Counted from the first letter of the stretch, positions 1-61,345 are shown. The stretch is 64,000 nt of DNA from Kryptolebias marmoratus (GCF_001649575.2 NC_051431.1:14691752-14755751), one strand, 5' to 3'. The notes: a model not told the origin generated them from the letters alone. A program made the numbers and translations.

Positions 1-1248
1 TATCATGGCTACCTTTGCCAAATGTGGTTCACAGCGTGTTAGTGGTGATGTACAGCAAAGGCAGGACTGAGCCTGTGTGCTTCACAGTATAACTGTTAAC
101 TGAATATGTTTCTTTTTTCTTTTTTTACATCAGCGCAATTTAACGACTAACATGTAGTAACTGCAGAATAGTTGGTTTTTGGAAGTTAAAGTTATTTTTT
201 TAAATATTTGGCTTCTTGTGTTTAAAAAACCACCATACACACTAACTGCTCTCAACTTGTTCCACTGACTTATATTGCGCAGCTTTATGCTACTGAGAAA
301 TCAAAGTCCCTGTGATACATTTGCACAAAACTGTCCTTCCATTAGACAGATGCTTTTGAGTTCCTGTCAGCAAATTAGAGATAATCCAGCTGTCATAATG
401 CCTCTCTTTAGAGAGAAGATACTTGAATTTTCTGAGTTATTATATGTTAGAAAGAGATGACGGACTCGAAGGGCTTTATGCGGTGGCTTCTCTTTAAATC
501 CTCTCAGAAATGTAGGGCAAACAGGCAGAGACTGCTAACTTGTCCTGCATTCTGCCACAAAAGGAGAAAAAGGAAGATGTGGTCTAAGACTCTAATCCAG
601 AAAAAAAAAAATCTGTATCACTATCAACGTAAATATTACAAGAGCAAAGAGTCTGCTCTTTGCTGGACTGTGCTTTTCCTTTTGGAGCGAGTGTACATGT
701 GTAAAACCAGTGATGTAGGAAGTTATTAGGAATAAATATGATATATATTTCATACAAGACTTAAAGTACTCATACAACACACCATCTAGAAGTACTATTA
801 AAAGGTGGGTTGAGCTGGTCCATATGTATAGATCTATATGTCGAGGTTTTGAGATTAGCAAATTGAAAGGGTGTGTAGGTGACACTTTTGTATAGATGGC
901 ATAATCCCACATCTCTTGTGCACACTTCAAAAATACAACATTTTATTCTACATTTTGGACAATGGAAGTTAATGGAGTCATTTCATCCATCTTTATTTAT
1001 GTTGACTGAAAGTAATTCCTTAAGAGTCTGAGAAAAAAGTCAGAATTCTGGGATTTATTATTATTTTTCTGTTTCATTTATCATTTATTTGATAGGGACG
1101 GATGCAAGTAACATAGATAAAAAAAACAATCAGATGCCTGCATCGGTGTTTATAACCATGGCTAATTCACAACACCCGTCCCGAGGTTGTCCCACCGTGG
1201 CCCTAATCCTCTTCCGTGAATTTGCCATGAAAATCTTTCAGACTCAAA

Positions 1249-1442
1249 TTGTTTTAAGATAACAGCAGTCCACATTGGGCTCAGCCCTGCTCAGACTAGC
1301 CATTAACTTGTCAGTCTGGTCAGAATTAAACTGTTTTTTCCCCCCATCTGAAGTTCTTCAATTAGCTATCTACAACAGGTAAGATATTATTTGTAACCTT
1401 TCCAAAGAACCCCGCTTCAAATGACCTGAACTATTACTTTAA
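1249..1442 (-). repeat. Partial copy of TTAA-flanked MITE-like family
   Basis: Read on the minus strand, the copy starts at a TTAA (1439-1442) and continues through the family end: a short AGTTCAGGTCATTTGAAG-like terminus, a GGTTCTTTGG block, and further in a segment near TGACCAGACTGACAAG. The same order of blocks occurs near 9183, 28458, 40275, 43146 and 55671. The other terminus is missing, so this copy is truncated. Confidence 0.6.
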
Positions 1443-1871
1443 AAGCCATAGTTTACAATTCCATGTGTGGCCCTTGGATTGGATATAAATGCCCACCTCT
1501 GATAAGATTTTGAAGTGAAACCCACAAATATTTGGACTATAAACAAACAGCTGTTTTGTAGTTTTAGTTTGACTCGTGTTTGTAATCGGGACACAAAACT
1601 AAACGATCTAAATCTCTTTATTGTGTTTCTTTTTGTTGACCTTTCACTGCCTCCTCGCACACCAAACACGAGCTTATAGGTCTCAGGAGGTTCAAGTTAG
1701 GTGGCACTAACACGTAAACCCCCATTCTTTGGTGTCCTGTCGTCACCTTGTTCCTAAAAAAACATATTTATTAATGGATTGTGCAGTTAATTCTCCTAAC
1801 GAGCTGCTCCATCATCTTCCAGGACGAGCCAGGAAATCTTTGTGTAAACATGGCATGCGTCCACCGCGAAG

Positions 1872-1878
1872 TGAGTCA
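1872..1878 (+). promoter_or_regulatory. AP-1 consensus site upstream of pde3a
   Basis: The bases read TGAGTCA, the classical AP-1 (Fos/Jun) consensus, about 400 bases upstream of the pde3a start codon. The match is exact, but a 7-base motif occurs often by chance. Function is inference from position only. Confidence 0.25.
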
Positions 1879-2271
1879 CATCCAGCCTGAGCGGAGCAGG
1901 GCTGAAACGTGATGGAGTAATCACCGGAGCGGCACAAAAAAGGGATAATGTTTTAGGTGGGGGTGGGTGGAGGAGCGGAGAGAGGCTGACGGGGGGGTTG
2001 AAAGTGGCCTACATGTGTGAAACACCAGGGGGGTTACTTCTTCTTCTTCTTTTTTTCCTTTTTTATTGACAACTCAATGTCAAATGCATTAGGGAAGTTC
2101 TGACCAACAAGAGAAAAGTTACCCAACTTTTATCTTGGAGACCAAGCATCACTGACCAGTGTGTGCACAGGCTGATCACATGTCTTATCATGGCAATAAC
2201 AGGGAGACCCAGAAACTAAAGCTGTCCTGCATCCCTGGGACATAAAGCTGAACTCCTGAGTGATAAGCACC

Positions 2272-51546
<49,275 letters not shown>

Positions 51547-52260
51547 GATTACAAACTTTGACCTCTTCTTTAAACCAGGAATCTGACCATTGTTTAAAAA
51601 TGTTTTGCTTTTACTTTCCGAACTAAACTCTTTTTATGGTAGCCAGCACATCACTTTGACACAACACTGTAGAAGATGTTTTTGGGTGAAACGTGCCTAA
51701 CTAAAACAGGGTTGGAGGACTGGTATGTACATTTGATAGGAAGAGAGATGAACAGAAGAAGACGAAAAAGAATGAGAGAAATACTGATTATGGACTGAGT
51801 TTGTCTTTAATTTTAGGGTTATTTTACTCTGGATCTGGTGCCCTGACCTGACCCAGACCATTCACGTTGATTTTCACATTTGCTCCACCAGTGATTGGCA
51901 TTAATTCAAAGCCGCCACCACCCCCCACCCCCATCACCACTCAACTCTTCCTGCAGCTTCCCACGCGATCAACATTCAGTGCAGCCGTCCAGCTGGCTGA
52001 AGATGTGCAGCGAACTCCCTCTTCAGGAAGATGGCATGGAAATCAGGGAAAACGTGTGGCAGCGTGGCTCACATATGGAGGCTGAGGAGTTCACTTTAGT
52101 CCAAACCCCCCTCCACAGGTTTCACTCATGAACACCCTCAGTTCTGCAGCAGAAACATCCCACACTCGGAACAGAAAAGAAGTTTGACAAAAACGCCTGT
52201 TGCTGATAAAAGCTTTATTCTTGCTCAAGGAAGACTCTCTCTCTCTCTCTCTCTCTCTCT

Positions 52261-52298
<38 letters not shown>

Positions 52299-52597
52299 AA
52301 AAACAAAAACAAGTCTTTTCCACGACAAACGACATTAGCAGTCATTTCCTGTTTTTCTGTTACTTCGACTCCACAGCACACCTACATGTTTCAAGGCTGC
52401 ACAACTCAGGAAGGCAGAAATACAAAAGACTTCCAGTGTCCTTGGTATTTTACATTTACTGCTTCTTCTTTTCTTTTGTTAGGTTTTTTAAGACATTTGT
52501 TTTCTCATGCCCCTAGAGGAGCATGATTACCGGAACACAATCAACAAAGTGATTTATCTTTGTACAACATTGCAAGAGTGGCAAAAGATAAAGCGTA
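51547..52597 (+). other. Proximal 3' UTR / 3' flank of pde3a
   Basis: Directly follows the stop codon. I found no AATAAA between the stop and the Tc1-like insertion at 52598, so the transcript probably continues further. Contains Pro-rich-looking C tracts (51916-51940) and a (CT)n-(TA)n microsatellite (52234-52293). No open frame here resembles a protein. Confidence 0.6.
52234..52293. repeat. Compound microsatellite (CT)n(TA)n
   Basis: About 14 CT units followed by CC and about 15 TA units. Confidence 0.95.
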
Positions 52598-53866
52598 TGG
52601 TCATGGGAAAAAGGAAGTACCCTCGCATTTAATTATTGGGTTTTACGTATCAGGACATAGTAAAAATGGTCTGGTCTTTGCCAGGTTCTAAAGTGATTCA
52701 GATCTAATTTCAAGTGAACAAAAGCACACCGTGTCATTATTTATCACACAAGAACAAAGTCAAAATGGAAAAGCTGTGTGGGAAACCCCATGACCTTTAC
52801 AACTTATATAACTACCATTAGCAGCAATAACTTGAAGTAGTTGTCTTTTGTATGACTTTTTCAATCTTTCACATGGTTGTGGAGGAATTTTGACCCACTC
52901 TTCTTAACACATTATGTCAGTTTATTGAGGTCTGCAGAGATTTGTTCAGCTGTCAGACAGATGGCTTCATATTTGACTCTTGAATATTTTGGTACAGAGG
53001 AGTTCACTGTCGACTCAGTGACTACAAGGAGCCCAGGTCCTGTAGCTACAAAAAAGGCCCAAATCCTCACCCCTCCACCACCGTGCTTGGCAGTTGGTAT
53101 GAGGTGTGTGTGCTGATATAATGCATTTGTTTTTTGCCTAACACAGTGCTGTTCAATATGGGTAAACATTGGTCTCGTCTGTCCAAAGAACATTGTTCAT
53201 TAAGATGAATCTTTACAAACCTACGTCGTGCCGCCATGTTGTTTTCACAGAGAAGAGGCTTTCTCCTGCGGCCCTTCCAAACAAAACCACACTTGTTCAA
53301 TCTTTTTCTAATTGTCCTGTCATGAACTTTAACCTTTAACCTGCTAACTGAGGCCTGGAGAGTCTGACATGGAGCTCTTTGGTTTTTTGCAATTTCTCTG
53401 AACATTACACGGTCTGACCTTGGGGTGAATTTGCTAAGACGTCCACTCCTTGGAAGATTGTTAGCCATCTTAAATGTTTTCTGCTTGTGAATAATCTTTC
53501 TCCCTGTAGGATGATAAACTCCTTCTTAGGAAATGACCAATCCCAGATTGAAGAGGAGCAGCAGCTGCTACTTTAAGGTCAATGCTGATGTCTTTCCTGA
53601 AAGCTTCAAAGCAGCAAGCTGGTAAACCCCCTGTTTTCATAGAGGTGCTCACACTGATGAGGATCAGTTAATCAATGCATTTGATCAGCAGCACCTGGGT
53701 GCTACTTTCCCCTTTAAATCCTTCGTAGGCAGCAATGGTGGACTTAGTTTTTCACTCAGCCTTTCCATTTGGCATTTTTATAAATAACTACTGACATGGT
53801 GGAATTTGTTGTGTTGGGTAAAACCCTAGAACTGAAAGAAGGTGGTCTTTCTTTGTCCCATGACTG
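52598..53866 (-). mobile_element. Decayed Tc1/mariner-type DNA transposon
   Basis: The two ends are inverted copies: TGGTCATGGGAAAAAGGAAG at the left, and at the right (read on the minus strand) CAGTCATGGGACAAAGAAAG. Each is flanked by TA (52596-52597 and 53867-53868), the Tc1 target duplication. The inverted match is long: the left AACAAAGTCAAAATGGAAAA and CACCGTGTCATTAT blocks have counterparts near 53760-53800. The internal sequence is a broken Tc1-type transposase on the minus strand. The length (1269 bases) is shorter than intact relatives as I remember them, through an internal deletion near 52938. Confidence 0.88.
52912..53640 (-). pseudogene. Tc1-like transposase remnant (frameshifted, internally deleted)
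   Basis: Three minus-strand segments follow the order of a Tc1-like transposase. RKDISIDLK...QSGIG (about 53600-53550) is the start of the DNA-binding domain. NNLPRSGRLSKFTPRSDRVM, REIAKNQRAPCQTLQASVS, VHDRTIRKRLNKCGF and KPLLCENNMAARRRFVK (53468 to about 53215) are the paired-type helix-turn-helix region and linker. KHGGGGVRIWAFFVATGPG and VTESTVNSS (about 53100-53000) are catalytic-core text in another frame. The frameshift falls at the first catalytic Asp region (normally WTDE), and the second Asp region is deleted. It cannot encode active transposase. Confidence 0.85.
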
Positions 53867-54699
53867 TATTTAAGCAAAATCTTTTTAAATGAAATGAAGC
53901 TGAGTCACGGTTCCATTGCCATCACCTCAGGAAGATTTGCATTAACAAGACTTCACTACGCTGCGAAGATCATTGACATCCAGGAGGCGCTGTTTGCCCA
54001 CAAAAAAATAGACATCCCGGTTAGAACAAAGTCAGCCAGGCTTTTTATATAATCCTAACAGAAAAATAGAAAAAATGTGGAAACAATCTGTTTATTCAAG
54101 TAAGATTAAGGATTGACAGAGAGTATCAAAAGCTGCAGTCTAAAATTGTTGAAAGGGCAGTGAAAGTGTTTTGAACGTGCAGTCAGCCTTCAGTCGTAAC
54201 AAAGAAAAGAAGCATCAGACTAATTGGTATATGCACTTTATTGAAAAGCAGAAACTGATGCAGTCACTCAGCAGGAAGTGAAGTTCAGAGAAAAGCTTTC
54301 CGATCAGAACCCAGTATTTGTATCCTCACGTAAACCAGAACACGCGGCCTAACAGGTGGTGTTCGGGCTCTCCTTTGATGTCTTCAGAGATCCAGATTGG
54401 TGCCGATGGAGGACAGTGTGAACACGGAGAAGAACAGCCTCAGTAATCAGGCGCTGTAATGAAACTGGAAGGCAGGGACAAGGAGAAGTCTTTTAAGCTT
54501 TACAGGAAACTGTTTATGAAGGGTCAGAGGGGTCTCAGATCTTTTTTTCTTTATATATTTCAGCTGATTCTTCCAGATGTAACTCTTTGAAGAGGAGCCA
54601 GTTTGGTTAGAATCAAAATCACGTGATGAGCTGCAGTCTGTATTGCAGAAGCGCACATCGCTGTTTATCTGCTGTGACATTAAGGGTACTTTGTGTTTT

Positions 54700-54967
54700 C
54701 ACTTCCTAAAGTCTAATGGGCATCTGATTAGGGTGCTTCCTGGACGTCTCCCTTTGGAGGTTTTTCAGGCATGTCCCACTGGGAAGAGACCTCGGGGCAG
54801 ACCCAGAACTCCCTGCAGGAATTCTGTCTCCTCTCTGGCCTGGGAGCGGCTTGGGATCCCCCAGGAGGAGCTGGAGAGAGTCGCTGGGAAGAGGGAGGTC
54901 TGGGTTTCTCTCCTGGACGTGTTGCCTCCATGACCTCACTATGGATAAGCAGTAGAAGATTGATGGA
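54700..54967 (+). mobile_element. LINE 3' end (L2/Maui-like)
   Basis: Encodes the characteristic C-terminal end of fish L2-group LINEs: LPGRLPLEVFQACPTGKRPR, GRPRTPCRNSVSSLAWERLG and IPQEELERVAGKREVWVSLL, then DVLPP and a stop. It is followed by ATGGATAAGCAGTAGAAGAT and TGATGGATT, the usual 3' end with ATGG-like units. Only the last 60-70 codons are present, consistent with 5' truncation at insertion. It still reads open over this span, so it is younger than the copy at 16850. Confidence 0.85.
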
Positions 54968-55670
54968 TTCAGCCTAACAGGTTTTTTTTTTTTTTCAAAT
55001 ATTTTATTACAGCTGAAAGACTCTATAGATACGCTGCCTGAGAGGTGTAGCAGGAATAGACTTGAAGTAGATAGGCTAAGCAGTAAGATGTACTTATATA
55101 AGCAATGATACTATATGAAGCAACTGAATAGTGCTGCTTTCTTTTTGTGCTTCAACGACTCGGTCACAGATCCCTCGAAAATAAGTTGAAGAGACACAAA
55201 ATAACTACAAGTATTGATTACACTGATTATGTTTTAATGTTCACAAACCTGCAGACATTTTTCTCCCCTGCTGGATGAAAACAAGCCATTCAGTGTATTA
55301 TACAAACTTGTTTTCTTCTTTTTATTGGCAGGAGTTGCCCCTCAGTGACACAGTTTCGTCAGTCTGAGATTGCTAATACTGCTGTAAAACGGCACAAATC
55401 CTTGGCTGTATCAGTTGCACTGTTATCTAAATGCCCATTGTGCACAGGAGGGCTAAACTGTGCAGCACAATACCCGCGGCTACTTGTTGCCCTTGTTTAC
55501 CGAAGGATGCAGAACTTGAGAGCGTGTTTGTAATTGTATGAATTAGGATGCCTGAGTTAGTCGTAGTGTTGGGTTGTTGCTGTGTTTTAATTCAAGGTTA
55601 AAGGCTTAGATGTGCTTCCGGCGGTAGATGACTAGACTTTCAAAACAAAAATAAACTGCTTTTAAAAAGC

Positions 55671-56489
55671 TTAAAGGAACCATTTAGATCTTTTGAAGTG
55701 AGTTTTTGTAGAAAGGTTATTAATAATTATTATCTTACCTGTTGTACATAGCTCTTTGAACGACCTCAGTTTAGAGTTTAATTCTGACCAGATTGACGAG
55801 TTAATGGCTTGTCAGAGCGAGGCAAAGACCAAAGTGATCTGCTGCCATCTTAAAACAGCTCCACTCTAAAATTTAAGAACGGTTCCTGCAAACAGTTTTA
55901 GTAAACCTTTTCAACACTGTTTAGCATTATACGGTCACGCTGGCAAAAGCGCCACAGGCTGCACTGGAAGTGCTACAGCCGCTGCTGTAGGTATGAATCC
56001 CTTTACTGCATTAAATCACTGCATTGACAGCTGGAAAACCTCAATGAGTTATTTATACAAACATAATTCTAAAGCTGAAGCACCATAAAGACAGGACTTG
56101 GCATTTAGACACACACAGCTTTTCCAAAACCGTTTCAACCTAACCTACCTTTTTGTCTGCACAGTTTACTCAACAAATATGAGCATAAATATGTACGAGC
56201 ACATCAAAATTGTCAGACTTGCCGCTCTTCCATGGACGTCACCATTGTTGACCTGTTTTCAGTCACTTCAGCTGTTTCCGTAGGTAAACAAACGCACATG
56301 GTAGTTGGCAGCCATTCACAAGTTTTGCTTACAGATTTTTAACTTAGGGCCACATTAAAATATTGTGTAGATTTTGTTCCTTAAATTAGGGATTTGTTTT
56401 TGACCAAACTTCACGACATTGCAATGAGTAACTTCAATTGCAACCTCTCTGCAGAACCCCGCCTCAAAACAGCTGTACTATGGCTTTAA
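55671..56489 (+). repeat. TTAA-flanked MITE-like family, full-length copy (819 bases)
   Basis: Begins TTAAAGGAACCATTTAGATC with TTTTGAAGTGAG and ends AACCCCGCCTCAAAACAGC, TGTACTATGGCTTTAA, the inverted form of the left end, with TTAA at both extremes. Internal blocks ATCTTACCTGTTGTACATAG, CTCTTTGAACGACCTCAG and CAGATTGACGAGTTAATGG are shared with the other copies. TTAA targets are used by piggyBac- and Kolobok-type transposons. No transposase is encoded. Confidence 0.7.
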
Positions 56490-59400
56490 CAGGATATTCA
56501 TGTACAAAGTTTAAATCAACATAAACTTATTTACTTAATTTAGTCTATTGTTTCTTTTTAAATTTATTTCACCATTTTATTTTTTTCCTATAATTTTATT
56601 TATTTTATTGTTATTACAATTTAATGATCTTTTATTGGTAATTTGATGAGGACTCAAGGACACGGACAGCTTACTGTAGGATTAGCTAATAGACAAAAAA
56701 AAAACATTTGGGACTCTCTGTAACAGCCAAGAAACATTCCTGCACCGGTCTTCTTTCAGTGGTGTTTAGTTGCATTGTTTTAAAGGGTTAATATTACTGA
56801 TAGCAGGTATAAGGACCCTTAAATACATCTGATCTACACAGCTGTGGGTCTGGGTATCAGCTGGGAACTGTTGCTAGGACACATCTGAATCTCTGTACAG
56901 AAAGGTAGCTTATAACTTCAGCTGTCCTAAAAATAACCACATAACTGAATGAAAAAATGAAGAATTTGAATACACATTATTTAATACATAATACCTCTTT
57001 TGCTACTTATACAGTTACAATGTTTTATATTTAGCCTATACCTCCATTTTTGGTCTTTTTTCTAGATTCCTTCGACACAATCTGCTTAAATTTTACATAA
57101 GAGTTCAAAAGATCAAGTGAGTCAGACTTGAAACAGACTTTCATTTGTCCTTCCTTTCGGAGGCCGGCCTCTTGCTGTTACACTACAGTGCAACAATCAA
57201 AGAGAAAAAGACACTCCAAAAAAAAAAAAGAAGAAAATCAAAGCTGTGATGGAATTAGGAGTTTTTGTTGTAAACAGTCCTGATGCATGTGGAGGCAGAG
57301 TTATATCTGCTGTTTTTTTGTTTTTTTTTACGCATCTCATCTGTGTTTGTATAATGCCTGCCACATAAATTTCGCCTCTATTTTGTGCAAGTTCTCACAA
57401 AATTGGCAATGCAAAGCATCCATTTTTAGAATAAAAGCAATATGCAGGTAACTGTTAGGGGCAAATGTGTGACCCTTTCTGTAGAATCACAAGGTCAGCG
57501 GTGGCAAAGACGGTTGACCAAGCCTGCAAATCTCCATAACACTGTGCACAGAGTCATAATATGCTTCTCATAGTCACTGGCAAGAGATCTGTAGCATTTC
57601 AGAAGGCATCTCTAATACGCCTGCTGCTAATATTGTACCTTTGCTGCATCGTAGTTTTATTTATTCATAGACTGATAGCTTTGCTTGAAACAAAACAAAA
57701 ACATAAAAAGTAGACTCGTTTTTTCTCTAGGTCGAATAAAAGTTATGCAAGTCATGAAAAAGGGTGCATGTCTGGAGCAAAATACAAAGTAAATCCAGGC
57801 TTTAAAGACAATGTTTGTTTGGTGATTACTTGTGAACTAAAGTGTACAGTAAAGAGTAGCTGATTTGTATAAAAAAGGCCATCAGTCTGACGAGGAAAAT
57901 GACAGACAGGGTACTAAGAGCATATCCAACTAATGCTGAAAGACTAAAGGTTGTATCTCACTGGGCTGCAACTGTTGGAGACTCAATGGTGACTCAAAAC
58001 TGTGAGAAAATTACAAGAAACAAGAACATTTTTAAATTGGAGTGTCACTGAAATCTAAGTGTTTGCGACAGAGAGCCGTGTGACTGCAATTTTTTTTAAA
58101 ATTATGAGTTACTGTTGTGTGTGCAGCTTGCAAAACTATATTCTTGACCATGCACATTATTTTGCTGCCCACAACATCCCTGCCTTGAACCCACCTCAGC
58201 AACCTCCCCCGTGTTTATGATTTAATTGATTAATGTAGCTGCAGTGCTCTTTAAATGAGATGGAGATGCCCACAGCAAAATTCAGGTGGGTTCATGACGC
58301 CCAGAGAGGAAAAACAGTCTCACTAATTGTTTTTGAACATGTCCAAAACTCAAGTGACAAGATTGCAAGCCTCACGGGAGGAAATTGAGAACCCCTGCAA
58401 ACGTTTCGAGACATTTTTCTAGACTCTCAACCGAGGTCCAGTGAGATACTTCCTTAAACTAACTTTTTGGGAGTTTTTTTTTCTGACACGAAGCAGAACT
58501 GTTAATGAGATAAGGCATCATTTGCTTATTTAAACCAACTGTCTGAAAACTTGTATTATATATTTTTAAAATTAATATAAAAAGTAACCTATTTAAGGTG
58601 TTTTACAACAATTTCTATCAGATGGAAAATTGTTTTCAGTTTTTTTTTTACTGTCACCCCATCTTCCTGATTTTTATTTTTATGATTCAGCCACATTAAG
58701 GCTGTTCATCTTGTGACAGAGTCACAGTTTGTTGGAAAACCTCCAACCTTTATCAACTTAAAAAAACAAACAAACAATCACACCCCCTCAAATGATAACA
58801 GCAGGTTTTCATTGTCAAGCACAATGACAAGAATTTTTCACGTGTCTGTCCAATCTTAGGATTTAAGGTATGAAAAAGTAAACAAAGTAGTTGACATTTT
58901 ATTACATGATACACGTCATATATTCCTTATTTAAACATAAACCTTTATACAGTGAAACCAAACCAGTTAATCAGCCAGAAAACTAAAAGGGGGAAACTTT
59001 CATTTTACTTTGCTTGTTGTGTCGAATCTAAAAGAAAATTTTAATATAAGAAACAACAGATATATAATTTTTTTTTTTTAATTATTTTAATTTTGACCAT
59101 CATAGTGAGACAGATCAGTGGTAATCACCTTCAATTCATAACTCGTTTTCCTTGGTTTGTAAAAGGTTCTGTAAAAAGGCAGAGGGTGTATAAATCCATT
59201 CAGCTCTTCAAAGCAAGGATGAGTGTTTGTTGAGAAGAACAGAGGAGCTGTAAACTGGATTAACTTGTGCAAACCAAAGATTTTATTTTATTTTAAAAAA
59301 GTTTGTCATTTTGGTGATTTGAACAATATGAGCCCTTAATGGAGAATCGATTTACTCATTTACAACTCGGTGAGGATACCCGAGAATGTTAAAGAAGAGA

Positions 59401-60338
59401 CGTTTTAAAGCGAATTAAGACTCGTCAGCGGTTAACTAAAGGACCACATCTTTCCTACTTTTCTTCCACTGCCGTGTCGACAGGCTTTGGTAGCGCGACA
59501 ACGAAACTTGCCAACTGTTCTGCTCTCAGACTGAAGCCATTGTTAACCAAAAACACTCCGTTTTTCTATTCTTTGTTGCTTCAGCTTGATTAAGACTGGG
59601 GGGGAGGTTTGCTCTTGTGTCAATTTTTTTTTTTCACATTTATGTACAGACTGTATGAAAGCTTTTCTTATATGTCACCAAGAAAACCAAAACAACGTCA
59701 TTTCCCCCCCTCCATCTTTAAAGCAAGACAGACGAGGCTGGTGTGTTTTTTTTTTATCTACACCTGCAGATGCTTCACAGACTCGTTTTTTCCCCCCTCT
59801 CTCTCCAGTATCTTGCACTTAACAAATGTAGCAATACCTACAGGATGGGGGTGAGGGGGGGACTGTATGATCCACCAGTATTTAAGTGAACATTTGATTT
59901 CAAGATATTGTTTGACTTTGTATAAAATTATACACTGTACAGATTCAGAAGTATATTATGATGAAAAAGGAAAACTTTTAGAAAAAAAAAAGTATTTATT
60001 TTTACTGTTTTGTAATTTAGACACAATACTGTAGCTCCTCTATTGCCAGACTTACAGGAAGTGCCTCTCAATAATGTATTACAAAGTAACTATACAATAT
60101 ACTGGGATTATTAGAATCTGTCACTAGCAGAGCATTGTTGATGTTGTTTTGTGACTATTGTTGAATAATAAGATTTATAAATGCTGCCTGTGTCTTTCTT
60201 GTTATTTTGCTGTTTTCCCCCAACAGCCGCACATTTATAAGATTATAAATTAATTAAAGGAATGCATATGGTCTGCAACCTTTTCATGCCAGAGATTTGA
60301 ATTAAGATCCTCCTACAGGGAGAAAGGCTGGACTTTTT

Positions 60339-60765
60339 GTCAGGTCTGTGGATAGGAAGGTGGTGCCCAAATGCAGGCAGACACAGGAGGCGCTCAAATG
60401 AAAATGGATTTGTTTAAAAGAGCAAAACCTAAATAACAAAATCTTACTGTACAGCAAAGAACACAAGGACCTAAACCTAGACAGTGCATCTTAGCAACAA
60501 TGAGCCAGAAATGGAAGCTGAGGAACAGGAAGAGATTATATGGAGTGAAGGTGATTTGTAAGTGGATGCAGGTGACTGATTACAAACGAGGGACAGGTGC
60601 AGATGGGTGTGAAGTACTGAGCTGAGCACAGGTCAATAATGACAGGGAACACAGAGGGCACCGGGAGCAAAACCACACAAGAACTTAATATTAAACTAAA
60701 CACAGGGGATAACAAGAAATGAGACAGAAATACAGAAACCTGATACAAAAGAAACTCAAAATACT
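60339..60765 (-). repeat. GTCATG/CATGAC-ended interspersed element, copy D
   Basis: Reverse copy: the plus strand begins GTCAGGTCTGTGGATAGGAA with AATGCAGGCAGACACAGGAG, the complement of the GAGTCTGC-type right end. Then come AGTGGATGCAGGTGACTG and ACGAGGGACAGGTGCAG (complement of the ACCTG core), and a T-rich left end on the minus strand. On the minus strand a TATA-like CCATATAATC precedes the right half, in the same position as in copy C. Confidence 0.6.
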
Positions 60766-60779
60766 CAAATCCTTTTAGC

Positions 60780-61093
60780 TTGTTTGGTCAAATTATGCTC
60801 AATCACATACTGTGAGAGCTTACGCAATCTGTTAGTGCTCGGGGTATACGTTAGGAATGACTCACCAAATTATAGCTCAAATTTATCAAATTGACTGAGT
60901 TAGTACTTTTTTTATTGGCTAAAGTTGCTTTGCTGTGAGGGCCATTCAGAATCAAGTTGGATTTAAAAGTTAATCAGTTGTAGAAATATATTAAATGATA
61001 ACTTTCTAAGAGTTTCATTAAAGTCTGTTCAGTGATTAACACATATATGTGAACTTATATAGATATTTCATATATAATATATTGTTTTATATG

Positions 61094-61179
<86 letters not shown>

Positions 61180-61345
61180 TCTTCTATCAGCCATTTTGAT
61201 TTAGGTTCACTCCAAAAGTTAATCAGATGTAGATGTACATCCAATGATTTTATGACTTTCTGAGAGTTGCAATGAATTCTGTCAGGTGGTTCATGGGATA
61301 TTTTGCAAGCAGACCACATGCACTCACACAGACACAGTCAGTGGC
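60780..61345 (+). repeat. CCAAAAGTTAATCAG-family repeat, copy G, split by a microsatellite
   Basis: The left part (GCAATCTGTTAGTGCTCGGG, GGAATGACTCACC, AAAAGTTAATCAGTTGTAGA, GAGTTTCATTAAAGTCTGTT) is followed by a long (GATA)n tract. A second family 3' half then starts CACTCCAAAAGTTAATCAGA, TGTAGATGTACATCCAATGA and ends GGTTCATGGGATATTTTGC. Two family ends on one side of a microsatellite point to a tandem or nested insertion. Confidence 0.7.
61094..61179. repeat. (GATA)n tetranucleotide repeat
   Basis: About 21 perfect GATA units inside a repeat-family copy. Confidence 0.97.

Larger units (their letters stand above)
1..2271. other. 5' flank of pde3a
   Basis: This stretch lies upstream of the pde3a start codon and is AT-rich for its first 1.8 kb. 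No open frame in it resembles a known protein. It contains one partial TTAA-type MITE copy (about 1249-1442). The last 400 bases become G-rich, with runs of G around 1955-2035, and presumably hold the core promoter and 5' UTR. I could not place a transcription start and saw no clear TATA box. Confidence 0.7.
53869..60338. other. 3' flank / possible distal 3' UTR of pde3a
   Basis: About 6.5 kb of mostly AT-rich sequence. It contains a LINE 3' end (54700) and a TTAA-type MITE (55671), and AATAAA hexamers near 55650, 57430 and 57735 that could serve as polyA signals. I see no exon of another gene. Around 59880-60190 the sequence is AU-rich with TATTTATT-type elements and ends in AATAATAAGATTTATAAATG, the texture of a vertebrate 3' UTR end, but I cannot prove it belongs to pde3a. 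Confidence 0.45.

Noticed and set aside
592..930. 112-codon minus-strand open frame
   Set aside because: AT-rich, no recognisable domain, no splice or promoter context; consistent with chance.
2260..2271. An upstream GTG start extending exon 1 by four codons
   Set aside because: An ATG in good context follows at 2272 and a stop lies just before the GTG; non-AUG initiation is unsupported.
52912..53652. A functional transposase gene
   Set aside because: Frameshifts and loss of the catalytic Asp regions make it a remnant.
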